From Candidatus Gastranaerophilales bacterium (GTDB lineage: Bacteria; Cyanobacteriota; Vampirovibrionia; Gastranaerophilales; Gastranaerophilaceae), in assembly GCA_944323035.1 (NCBI GenBank), contig CALUQY010000005.1:1-64000 (forward strand): a DNA stretch of 64,000 nt, written 5' to 3'. The position numbers and the translations under genes were made by a program. Of the stretch, positions 50,097 through 57,535 are shown piece after piece; the stretch's first letter is position 1, and each line of letters begins with the position of its first letter. The notes beneath the pieces were generated by a model. It was given only the letters and a program-made list of their open reading frames with translations, searched no databases and was not told the origin of the DNA.

Positions 50097-51353
50097 CCTC
50101 TCTTAACAGGCACAATTGAGGAGTCGCAAGCCTTTAATTGTCATGCTGAACTCCGCTCGCTCGCGCAATTCGGGATGACACTGGCCGAGCCAGTTCTACA
50201 ATTGGCACCGAGCGACTGTACGACGAAAGAAGTAAGCGTGAAGGCTGAAAAGTATTTGTCATTGCGAGCCGACGAATGTCGGCGTGGCAATCCAGTTGAG
50301 GTCGCCACGAGATTGACTGGATCGCCACGGGCTTCCGCCCTCGCGATGACACCGACTGAGTCGGTTCTATGTTTGGTCAACAGGCTGTCGGTCAAGAAAT
50401 GTGCATTTACCATGGCTGAAATATTATTATCCCTGACGATAATCGGTGTGGTGGCTGCGATAACGCTTCCGAGCCTAACCGGAAATATCAATGAACGCAC
50501 ATGGAATACGCAAAGAAAAGCCCTTTATGCGCGCTTTAGTCAGGCAATTGCCCTGATGCCGGCGTTGAATGGTTATGGAACTCTTACAGAGGATGCGTCA
50601 GGAAGCGTGATTGAAGACACTGCCGCAGAAACATTTGTAACAAACGGGCTTGCTAAAGTTCTTAAAATTAATAATATTTGTGACAGCGAACACCTGCCGG
50701 ATTGCGGACTTCCGGACAAAATTACACCTTTTGCCGGAACACAAATTGATTTCCCGCAGGATTTGGCTGAACTGAATCCGCAAAATACCAGTGTATATGT
50801 GACGGATGTTCCTTCCGGCGGGTATACCACCTGGTCTTATTCCCAAATTAACTCAAAAGCTGCCGGTTTCGAAACCGCAAACGGGGAAAGCATTGCGGTT
50901 TATTATAATCCAAGATGTACAACACTGCTTGCAGAAGCAAATGATGTTTATGCTCAGCAAAAAATGTGTGCAAATTTTGTATATGACCTTAATGGACGAA
51001 AAGGCCCGAATACATTTGGTAAGGATATTGGTGTGATTTCGGTGCTTTATCCGACTGACAGTCTTGTGGTTGCACCTATTCCGCATACGCAGGATGCATC
51101 TGGTGCGGTTACGCCTGACGCTATAAGCGGGGTTTGTAAAAATCAGGATGCTGAATACCGGATGCCTACAAAAGAAGAATTGGCTTCGTTATTCTTTAAT
51201 AAGAATATTATTGGTAATATGAATGCAGTAAGATACTGGTCATCTTCGCTGTCGTCGTCAATTGATGAAGCATGGTATACAAGTTTTATAACAGGTTTGA
51301 TGCGGCATGATCCTCATTGGCCTAATAATCCGGTACGCTGCGTAAAACGGTAA
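50079..51353 (+). CDS. Pilin-like protein with in-frame repeat hinge, locus B
   Basis: Open frame of 424 aa beginning at ATG 50079, a weak start at the edge of the G-tract. Residues 3-6 are Gly; residues 7 to about 108 are encoded by repeat DNA (hinge, no stop); then SVKKCA/FTMAEILLSL at about 50402 starts the pilin proper. The body has NINERTWNTQRKALYAR, NNICDSEHLPDCG, FVYDLNGRKGPNTFGKD and the closing VRCVKR. A prepilin leader over 100 residues long would be extraordinary. It is more likely that the leader ATG at 50054 and the pilin are parts of one gene split by an insertion, perhaps rejoined by frameshift. Confidence 0.72.
   Translation: MQGGGGPLLTGTIEESQAFNCHAELRSLAQFGMTLAEPVLQLAPSDCTTKEVSVKAEKYLSLRADECRRGNPVEVATRLTGSPRASALAMTPTESVLCLVNRLSVKKCAFTMAEILLSLTIIGVVAAITLPSLTGNINERTWNTQRKALYARFSQAIALMPALNGYGTLTEDASGSVIEDTAAETFVTNGLAKVLKINNICDSEHLPDCGLPDKITPFAGTQIDFPQDLAELNPQNTSVYVTDVPSGGYTTWSYSQINSKAAGFETANGESIAVYYNPRCTTLLAEANDVYAQQKMCANFVYDLNGRKGPNTFGKDIGVISVLYPTDSLVVAPIPHTQDASGAVTPDAISGVCKNQDAEYRMPTKEELASLFFNKNIIGNMNAVRYWSSSLSSSIDEAWYTSFITGLMRHDPHWPNNPVRCVKR
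50097..50395 (+). repeat. Repeat hinge between G-tract and pilin, locus B
   Basis: Units in order: CCTCTCTTAACAGGCAC just after the G-tract (shared with locus C), an inverted unit with AATTGTCAT...AATTCGGGATGACA (50136-50180), TCATTGCGAGCCGACGAATG / CGGCGTGGCAATCCAG (50260-50297), a reversed unit (50322-50353) and CCGACTGAGTCGG (50352-50364). It is entirely open in the pilin frame. Confidence 0.75.
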
Positions 51354-51385
51354 TAAAAAAGCCCCGAAGGAATCGGGGCTTTTGT
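51354..51385. terminator. Bidirectional hairpin terminator
   Basis: AAAAAAGCCCCGA / TCGGGGCTTTT arms between convergent pilin locus B and proS. Confidence 0.85.
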
Positions 51386-53122
51386 TTATTTTGCCAGTGC
51401 TTTTTGAACTTCTGTTACAACTTTTTCGATTGCAGCCTCAGGCTTTAAATTTTCCATTTCGCCGGTTGAACGGGTTTTGAATTCTACAAGACCGTCCGCT
51501 ATCGTTTTCCCGACTGTAATTCTAAATGGGAAGCCGATTAAATCTGCATCTTTGAATTTAACCCCCGGTCTTTCGTCACGGTCGTCAATGACAGCTTCAA
51601 TTCCGGCTTTTAAAAGATTATTGTAAATCTCTTCTGCTACTTTCATCTGGGTTTCGTCTTTAACGCTTACCGGAATTACTATTGCATGATATGGCGCAAT
51701 TGCAATCGGCCATTTGATACCATGTTCATCGTTATGTGCTTCAACTGCCGCAGCTGCGGTTCTTGAAATCCCGATACCGTAGCAGCCCATAATATAAGGT
51801 TTGGTTTTGCCGTCTACATCTGCATAAACTGCATTCATCGGTTTTGAATATTTAGTTCCAAGCTTGAAGATGTTGCCGACTTCTATGCCTTTTGTAACGA
51901 AAAGCGGTTGACCGCATTGAGGGCAGAAATCCCCCTTTTCAACAAGTCTTATGTCTGTAACGATTTCCGGCATTTCAATATCAACTCCGAAATTCGCGCC
52001 GGCCATGTGTTTGTCTTTCCGGTTTACTCCGACAACAAAATTTTTCATCCCGCGAACGGTTTCATCGGCAACAATTGTTACATTTTTCATTCCGTTCGGT
52101 CCGATGAAGCCTTTTTCTGCATCAAATCCGTTTTGCTGCATTAATTCTTCAATTTCACCGGCAACGGCAATTCTGATATCATTAGCGCCGACGGCGTTCA
52201 TTAATTTTGTTTCCTCGACGGTTCTATCTGCGCGAATTAGTGCTAAAACAGGTTTTTTGTCCGCAATATAGACAAGAGTTTTTAATATTACGGTCGGCTC
52301 AATATTTAAAAATTCGCACAATTCCTCTATTGAATGCGTATTTGGCGTGTCAATAATTTCAGCTTTTTCCCATTTTCCGACAGTATTCACCGGAGGAAGT
52401 TTAGATATTGCATGGTTGGAGTTCGCGGAATAGTCGCAGGAATTGCAATAGAAAACATCATTTTCGCCGGCGTCACCGTCAGTGATTACCATAAATTCGT
52501 GCGAAACGCTTCCGCCGATTGCGCCTGAATCTGACTGAACCATTTTTGTATCAAGTCCGCAGCGTTTGAAAATTCTTGTGTAAGCGCGTGCCATATTTTG
52601 ATATTCTTTATCCAGTCCTTCTTCTGTTGTATCAAAACTGTAGGCGTCTTTCATAATAAATTCTCTGCCTCTCAAAAGTCCGTATCTCGGGCGTACTTCA
52701 TCGCGGAATTTGGACTGAATTTGATATAAGTTAACAGGCATTTGCTTGTAAGATTTTATGATATCGCGTGCAATTGAGGTGATGACCTCTTCGTGTGTTG
52801 GTCCAAGGCACATAACACGGTCGTGGCGGTCTTTAAGCCGCATAAGTTCTTTACCGTAAGCATCCCACCTGCCGGATTCCTGCCAGAGTTCCTGCGGCTG
52901 AACAAACGGCATTAAAAGTTCCTGCGCGCCTGCATCGTCCATTTCTTCGCGTACAATAGTTTCAACCTTTTTTAACACTCTCCACATAAGCGGTAAAAAG
53001 TTATATACACCGCTGGTGAGTTTTCTGATGTAGCCTGCGCGTGCAAGCATCTTATGTGAAATAACTTCCGCATCTGACGGAAATTCTCTCAAAGTTTGTA
53101 CGAATAATTTTGACATTTTCAT
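51386..53122 (-). CDS. proS: Prolyl-tRNA synthetase (bacterial type)
   Basis: 578-aa class II ProRS with the editing INS domain between motifs 2 and 3. Motif 2 KFRDEVRPRYGLLRGREFIMKDAYSF, INS domain (TVILKTLVYIADKKPVLALIRADRTVEE), motif 3 MGCYGIGISRTAAAAVEAH, then the anticodon domain. AGAGGA ribosome site supports the ATG at 53122. Single gene. Confidence 0.96.
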   Translation of the reverse strand: MKMSKLFVQTLREFPSDAEVISHKMLARAGYIRKLTSGVYNFLPLMWRVLKKVETIVREEMDDAGAQELLMPFVQPQELWQESGRWDAYGKELMRLKDRHDRVMCLGPTHEEVITSIARDIIKSYKQMPVNLYQIQSKFRDEVRPRYGLLRGREFIMKDAYSFDTTEEGLDKEYQNMARAYTRIFKRCGLDTKMVQSDSGAIGGSVSHEFMVITDGDAGENDVFYCNSCDYSANSNHAISKLPPVNTVGKWEKAEIIDTPNTHSIEELCEFLNIEPTVILKTLVYIADKKPVLALIRADRTVEETKLMNAVGANDIRIAVAGEIEELMQQNGFDAEKGFIGPNGMKNVTIVADETVRGMKNFVVGVNRKDKHMAGANFGVDIEMPEIVTDIRLVEKGDFCPQCGQPLFVTKGIEVGNIFKLGTKYSKPMNAVYADVDGKTKPYIMGCYGIGISRTAAAAVEAHNDEHGIKWPIAIAPYHAIVIPVSVKDETQMKVAEEIYNNLLKAGIEAVIDDRDERPGVKFKDADLIGFPFRITVGKTIADGLVEFKTRSTGEMENLKPEAAIEKVVTEVQKALAK

Positions 53123-53174
53123 AATGTGTATTCCTCTGTTTCTATTTTAATATTTTAATGTTAACACAAAAATA

Positions 53175-53203
53175 TTGACATAACCTAAAACATGTTACAT
53201 AAT
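53175..53203 (+). promoter_or_regulatory. Pilin-family promoter, locus C
   Basis: Consensus TTGACA (53175-53180), 17 bp, CATAAT (53198-53203). Confidence 0.7.
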
Positions 53204-53208
53204 GAAGA

Positions 53209-53310
53209 AGGCAATAAGGCAATAAGAGAATAAGGCAATAAGTCGTAATGACCGAATGGAAGAAAAATAGTCCTATTGCCATAATGCCCTATTGACCTAT
53301 TGCCTTATAA
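53209..53310 (+). repeat. Leader hairpin of tandem GGCAATAA units, locus C
   Basis: 5' arm (53209-53240) GGCAATAAGGCAATAAGAG-type, 3' arm (53270-53309) TCCTATTGCC...CCTATTGCCTTAT. Near-copy of the locus A leader. Confidence 0.65.
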
Positions 53311-53313
53311 CAA

Positions 53314-53375
53314 AGAAAGGATGGAAAGAATGAAAAACCGCAGGAATGTATTAACAAATGCAGGGGGGGGGGGGG
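53314..53375 (+). other. Pilin leader module with 13-G tract, locus C
   Basis: AAAGGATGGAAAG ribosome site, ATG 53330, codons MKNRRNVLTNA, 13 G (53363-53375), then a near stop. As at locus B, one G fewer or two more would put the ATG in frame with the pilin. Confidence 0.75.
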
Positions 53376-55127
53376 CCTCTCTTAACAGGCACAATTGAGG
53401 AGTCGAAAGCCTATAATTGTCATTCTGAACTCTGCTCGCTCGCGCAATTCGGGATGACACCGGCTGAGGCCGCAGAGCGGCATCCACAAAGCGACCCGAG
53501 TGGGAATTTAACGAAAGAAGTAAGCACGAAGGCCGAAAAGTATTTGTCATTGCGAGCCGACGAATGTCGGCGTGGCAATCCAGTCAAAAACGCCTCCCCC
53601 TCATGTCATTCCGAACTTGTTTCGGAATCTGTCCCACGTTACGAGCGGGTATCCAACGTTGGCCAGACCCTGAAACGAGTTCAGGGTGACAATATTTCGT
53701 CATTGCGAGCGGTCGGCGACCGCGCGGCAATCCATTCAACGTTGGTACTGCGCCTCGCGTTTTCTTGTTCGACTCGCGGAAAACGTGCCTACGTGCTTTC
53801 AGCACTCCGCACTCCGCTCGCTCACGCAAACGCTACCGCTCGCGCTTGCGGTCAAAAGCGTGCCGGCCAAGCCGGTCTTATAACGTCGCGTTCAGTCGCT
53901 ACAACGTATTGTGGATGTGCCTCAGGCACGCCGCGTCGCGCGCTCGACTCTACACAAGGCAAGCCTTGTTCTGTGGCTCTGCCCGGCTTGACCTTCACCA
54001 TGGCCGCCCGGCTGAGCCGCTCGACTGAGTCGAGAGCCATAAAGGGTTTATGTGCTTACGGACGACGAATAGCATTTACAATGGCCGCCCGGCTGAGCCG
54101 GTTCCATAATGGGTTGGTCGGCTTACGGTCAGCGTTCACAATGGCAGAGATATTATTATCCCTCACGATAATCGGTGTGGTTGCAGCGATAACGCTTCCG
54201 TCACTTACAGGCAACATTAATGAACGCACGTGGAACACGCAAAGAAAAGCACTTTATGCACGCTTCAGTCAGGCGATAGCCCTGATGCCCTCGTTAAATG
54301 GTTATGGAACTTATTCAGAAGAAACGGATTCTTCCGGTTCAATTTCTATAACAGATAATGTCGCGGAAACCTTTGTCACAGCAGGGCTTTCTAAAGTTCT
54401 AAAAATTAATAACATTTGTGATAGCGACCACATCCGGGATTGCGGTATAGCATCAAAAATTGTTTCACTAAAAGGCACTACTATCGAAACGGAAAATATT
54501 AAAGATCTACAGGGGTTAAATGGCAGCATGGTTGGAAGTATTGCTACTACTTCTACGATAAAGGCAGGCTATAACATAAATAATACAAAGGCTGCGGCCT
54601 TTGAAACTGCAAATGGTGAAAGTATTCTTGTCTATTATGTGCCTAATTGCGTTGGTAATATGAAGGAAACAACATTTACCGGTAATTCTGATACTGGCAG
54701 ATTTTATATTCAACAACGCGTATGTGCTAATTTTATCTTTGATTTGAACGGTAATAAAGGGCCGAACACTGTCGGCAAAGATATCGGGTTTATGACTGCG
54801 TTTTATCCTTATGATGCTCAATTAGCAGCACCATACCCTGCGATAAATTATGTAAACAATTTAGAAATTAATTCCGAAACTTTAACGACTGCACTGAAAT
54901 ATTGTAGTGAAACTTTTAATGGTGAATATCGTCTGGCGAAAATTGATGAATTGTCCTCTATGTTTGTAAATAATAAATTGATTGACGCTCAAAATATTGG
55001 TGGACATTTTGTTTCTTCAGATAAACAGCCGGAAAAATTAAATTCCATTTATCCGCGATATTCGCAATCTTTAACTAGCGGTGAACGCGAAGAAACCGGT
55101 GCTAGAGCGTGGTGTGTAAAACGCTAA
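53358..55127 (+). CDS. Pilin-like protein with very long in-frame repeat hinge, locus C
   Basis: 589-aa open frame beginning at ATG 53358. About 260 residues (Cys/Arg/Ser/Ala-rich, from repeat DNA) precede the prepilin site RSA/FTMAEILLSL at about 54137. The mature body carries NINERTWNTQRKALYARFSQ, NNICDSDHIRDCG, CANFIFDLNGNKGPNTVGKD and AWCVKR. That 770 bp of palindromic repeats stays open in exactly the pilin frame is unexpected by chance, as it is at locus B. Two copies of a PILIN-like TMAARLSR repeat occur within the hinge (around 54000 and 54080), with a third-order GCCGCCCGGCTGAGCC unit. Terminator not seen before the kinase gene. Confidence 0.7.
   Translation: MQGGGGPLLTGTIEESKAYNCHSELCSLAQFGMTPAEAAERHPQSDPSGNLTKEVSTKAEKYLSLRADECRRGNPVKNASPSCHSELVSESVPRYERVSNVGQTLKRVQGDNISSLRAVGDRAAIHSTLVLRLAFSCSTRGKRAYVLSALRTPLAHANATARACGQKRAGQAGLITSRSVATTYCGCASGTPRRALDSTQGKPCSVALPGLTFTMAARLSRSTESRAIKGLCAYGRRIAFTMAARLSRFHNGLVGLRSAFTMAEILLSLTIIGVVAAITLPSLTGNINERTWNTQRKALYARFSQAIALMPSLNGYGTYSEETDSSGSISITDNVAETFVTAGLSKVLKINNICDSDHIRDCGIASKIVSLKGTTIETENIKDLQGLNGSMVGSIATTSTIKAGYNINNTKAAAFETANGESILVYYVPNCVGNMKETTFTGNSDTGRFYIQQRVCANFIFDLNGNKGPNTVGKDIGFMTAFYPYDAQLAAPYPAINYVNNLEINSETLTTALKYCSETFNGEYRLAKIDELSSMFVNNKLIDAQNIGGHFVSSDKQPEKLNSIYPRYSQSLTSGEREETGARAWCVKR
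53376..54135 (+). repeat. Repeat hinge, locus C (about 760 bp)
   Basis: Starts like locus B (CCTCTCTTAACAGGCACAAT). Then TCATTGCGAGCCGACGAATG unit (53548-53585), TGTCATTCCGAAC / GTTTCGGAATC (53604-53632), CAGACCCTGAA / TTCAGGGTGACA (53666-53691), TCATTGCGAGCGGTCGGCGA unit (53699-53735), the complex element on the minus strand (53755-53830), and two GGCCGCCCGGCTGAGCC units (54001-54017, 54081-54098) each preceded by a degenerate TTCACCATGGC / TTTACAATGGC that mimics the pilin FTMA start. Confidence 0.75.
54136..54160 (+). other. Prepilin cleavage motif, locus C
   Basis: GCGTTCACAATGGCAGAG encodes A/FTMAE. The Ala codon marks the right-hand boundary of the inserted repeat DNA; the left boundary is the GCA (Ala) codon just before the G-tract at 53360. 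Confidence 0.6.
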
Positions 55128-55178
55128 ATATAAATGTACCGTAAAAATCGGCGCATTTACTTTTATTGCTAAATTTGT

Positions 55179-55190
55179 TATAATCGGCTT
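55179..55190 (+). promoter_or_regulatory. Leaderless promoter of the histidine kinase gene
   Basis: Perfect TATAAT (55179-55184), six bases, ATG 55191; TTTACT lies 17 bp upstream of the -10 box. Confidence 0.6.
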
Positions 55191-55910
55191 ATGAGTGAGA
55201 ATTTTCAAGAGGATTTTATTTCAACTGTAAGCCACGAGCTTAGAACCCCTCTGACTTCTATCAGGGGGTTTTCTCAAACCATGCTTAATTCATGGGATAA
55301 GCTTGACGATGACAGCAAGAAAAAATTTCTGAAAATCATTGAGGAACAATCTAACCGTTTAATTCACCTTGTTGAAAATATGCTTGCCGTTACCAAACTA
55401 CAGGCCTGCCATGAAAAGTTTCTTTTAAAAGAGGTTCATCCGCGGCAAATTATTGATACTGTTGTTGCAATTGTCAGCAATCAGTACAAAAACAGAAAAT
55501 TTTTGATTAATCAGTATAAAAATCTGCCTTCAATTCTCGTTGATGAGGATAAATTTCAACAGGTAATGACTAATTTAATTGAAAATTCTGCAAAATATTC
55601 CTTTGAAAATACAACGATTACAGTTGATTTAACGCTTAAAGGTGATTTTGTTTCTATAAAAGTTTCAGATAACGGCTACGGCATTGACGAGAAAGATTAT
55701 AAAAAAATTTTTGAAAAGTTTTCACGGCTCGACAACCCGCTTACACGTCATGTGCAGGGCAACGGGCTGGGACTTTATATTACGAAAAATCTCGTTGATA
55801 AAATGAACGGGAAAATTTTTGTAACTTCAAAAGACAATTTGACTACCTTTGAAGTTCTTTTTCCGGTTTATAGTATTGAAAGGCAGGCGGGTTCTAAATG
55901 CATACAGTAA
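55191..55910 (+). CDS. Soluble sensor-less histidine kinase
   Basis: 239 aa: HisKA domain with H-box FISTVSHELRTPLTS near residue 16 and HATPase with N-box LIENSAKYS, G1 DNGYGIDEKDY and G2 GNGLGLYITKNLV. No input domain and no membrane helix precede the H-box, so signal input must come through a partner. It overlaps the next gene by 13 bp and is probably its cognate kinase. Leaderless start. Confidence 0.88.
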   Translation: MSENFQEDFISTVSHELRTPLTSIRGFSQTMLNSWDKLDDDSKKKFLKIIEEQSNRLIHLVENMLAVTKLQACHEKFLLKEVHPRQIIDTVVAIVSNQYKNRKFLINQYKNLPSILVDEDKFQQVMTNLIENSAKYSFENTTITVDLTLKGDFVSIKVSDNGYGIDEKDYKKIFEKFSRLDNPLTRHVQGNGLGLYITKNLVDKMNGKIFVTSKDNLTTFEVLFPVYSIERQAGSKCIQ

Positions 55911-57193
55911 CGTTGATTATTGATAAAAGAAAAGAACTTTCAACAAAATACAAAAGACTTTTGAAAAACAGGCATAATGACTGTTTTGTTACCAAAAATC
56001 TTATTTCTGCAATGAAAACTATTCAGGATTACGAACCGGATTTGATATTGATTTCAGACAGTATTGACAGTGATCTTTCGGATTACTGCAAAAAAATTCG
56101 CGCCCTGACCTACGATACCCGACCGATTATTGTTGCGGTGTCAAAATCTGATGATATCGTTGATAAGCTGGATGTTTTGCGAAGCGGCGCCGATGATTTT
56201 ATTAGTGAACCTGTTAATCCAGAAGAGTTTGTTATGCGTATGAAAGCGCATCTGCGCCGTGAATACGAATCAAATTTGAACCTGAAAAGATTCTTGCCAA
56301 ACCGCAACTATTCAATGCGCGCGCTTAAACGTATGATTTCTTCAAAATCTCAACGTGCGGCTCTGTTGATTAGTATTGATAACTTTTTCAGCTACAAAGA
56401 AAATTACACCGAACTTGCCTCTGACAGACTTGTTCAAACTTATTGGGCCATAATTAAATCTACTATTGAAGAAGAGGACTTCTTTGGTGAAATTCGCGAA
56501 AATGAATTCCTTGTTATCACTGACAGAGATAAGGCGGAAGCCGTTGCAAATTATCTGATTTATGCGTTTGAAACAGTGTCTTCAAAATTTTATTCTATTG
56601 AAGATAATAAGCGCGGTTATATGATGATGAAGGGCGACAATGTTGCCGGAAGGCGTTCCGGTTTTGTTCATACAACGATTGGTATTGTAACGAATGAGTT
56701 TATCAGGCACAAAGAGGCTTCACAGTTGTTTAATGCACTTGTACAGGTTCATAAACTTGCTAAAATGCCGTCAAAATCAAATTATTTGATTGAACGTCCT
56801 AAACTTGCCGGAGATATTACGGCTGATTTTGTCGTAAATAACAGAATTTTAATCAGTGAAAAAGATGAAGCGCTGACTATACTTTTGAAAACAATTCTTG
56901 AGTTGCAGGGTTATGATGTTATCGTTATGCCGGATATCGCTAAAATTTCTAAGATAGAGGAGCCGCCTGCTTTAATTATTCTGGATGCGGGTGAGGTCGA
57001 AACATTAGAAGGGCTTTCGCACTGCAAAGCTCTAAAATCCGATAATAGATTTGCAGATTCTAAGATTATTTTGACGTCGGTGCTTCATGATAAAGAACTT
57101 ATTTTGAATTGCGGGGCTGATTTATACCTGCCCAAACCTTATGAACTGTCGACACTTATCAAATGGGTTGCTACGCTTTTAAAAGAGTCTTGA
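55898..57193 (+). CDS. Response regulator: pseudo-receiver, degenerate GGDEF, receiver
   Basis: 431 aa. Domain 1 (residues 1-120) is receiver-like but lacks the phosphorylation site: Ser replaces the Asp in PDLILIS and Glu the usual Lys (ISEPVNPEE). Domain 2 (140-300) follows a GGDEF fold (RAALLISIDNFFSYKE) with the catalytic motif lost (GEIRENEFLVI). Domain 3 (310-431) is a normal receiver: Asp in ALIILDAGE, Lys in LYLPKPYE, acidic pocket KDEAL. It is likely a signalling scaffold phosphorylated at the C-terminal receiver by the overlapping kinase. No output DNA-binding domain is seen. Confidence 0.82.
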   Translation: MHTVTLIIDKRKELSTKYKRLLKNRHNDCFVTKNLISAMKTIQDYEPDLILISDSIDSDLSDYCKKIRALTYDTRPIIVAVSKSDDIVDKLDVLRSGADDFISEPVNPEEFVMRMKAHLRREYESNLNLKRFLPNRNYSMRALKRMISSKSQRAALLISIDNFFSYKENYTELASDRLVQTYWAIIKSTIEEEDFFGEIRENEFLVITDRDKAEAVANYLIYAFETVSSKFYSIEDNKRGYMMMKGDNVAGRRSGFVHTTIGIVTNEFIRHKEASQLFNALVQVHKLAKMPSKSNYLIERPKLAGDITADFVVNNRILISEKDEALTILLKTILELQGYDVIVMPDIAKISKIEEPPALIILDAGEVETLEGLSHCKALKSDNRFADSKIILTSVLHDKELILNCGADLYLPKPYELSTLIKWVATLLKES

Positions 57194-57221
57194 GTAAGGA
57201 CGGGGCAACCCGCCTTCCCTC

Positions 57222-57250
57222 TTGACTAAACTAAAAACATGCTACATAAT
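57222..57250 (+). promoter_or_regulatory. Pilin-family promoter, locus D
   Basis: TTGACT (57222-57227), 17 bp, CATAAT (57245-57250). Locus D lacks the leader hairpin of A-C. Confidence 0.65.
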
Positions 57251-57263
57251 GAAAAAGTATTAT

Positions 57264-57321
57264 AAAGAAAGGATGGAAAAATTATGAGAAATCGAAGTGT
57301 AACGAATTATGCAGGGGGGGG
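57264..57321 (+). other. Pilin leader module with 8-G tract, locus D
   Basis: AAAGAAAGGATGG ribosome site, ATG 57284, codons MRNRSVTNYA, 8 G (57314-57321). It reads to a TGA at 57362-57364 in the present register. One G more or two fewer would place it in the pilin frame, which is open from here on. Confidence 0.75.
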
Positions 57322-57535
57322 CCTCTTCTTAGCGGATGTGAAGCGCCGGCGCCGGTTCGCGTGAGCGAAACGGGCAGGGCGCGCAACTGGACGATGCCGC
57401 CGTTGCGACTGGAGCGCGAGTGTAAGGAGCACTCTGCCGAACAAAACGATTTATTATCGTTTTGTGAGAGGCGAAATTCTGCAACGATTGATAATCGTTG
57501 CGTAGAATTTGACAGGCGGGAGAACCAACGTTGCG
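57322..57535 (+). repeat. Repeat hinge between G-tract and pilin, locus D
   Basis: Starts CCTCTTCTTAGCGG, then GGCGCCGGCGCC-like palindromes (57343-57355), GCACTCTGCCGAACAAAACGA with a TTTATTATCG / CGTTTTG hairpin (57427-57463; compare 10070-10108), and a CAACGATTGATAATCGTTG palindrome (57481-57499). Open in the pilin frame throughout. Confidence 0.7.
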
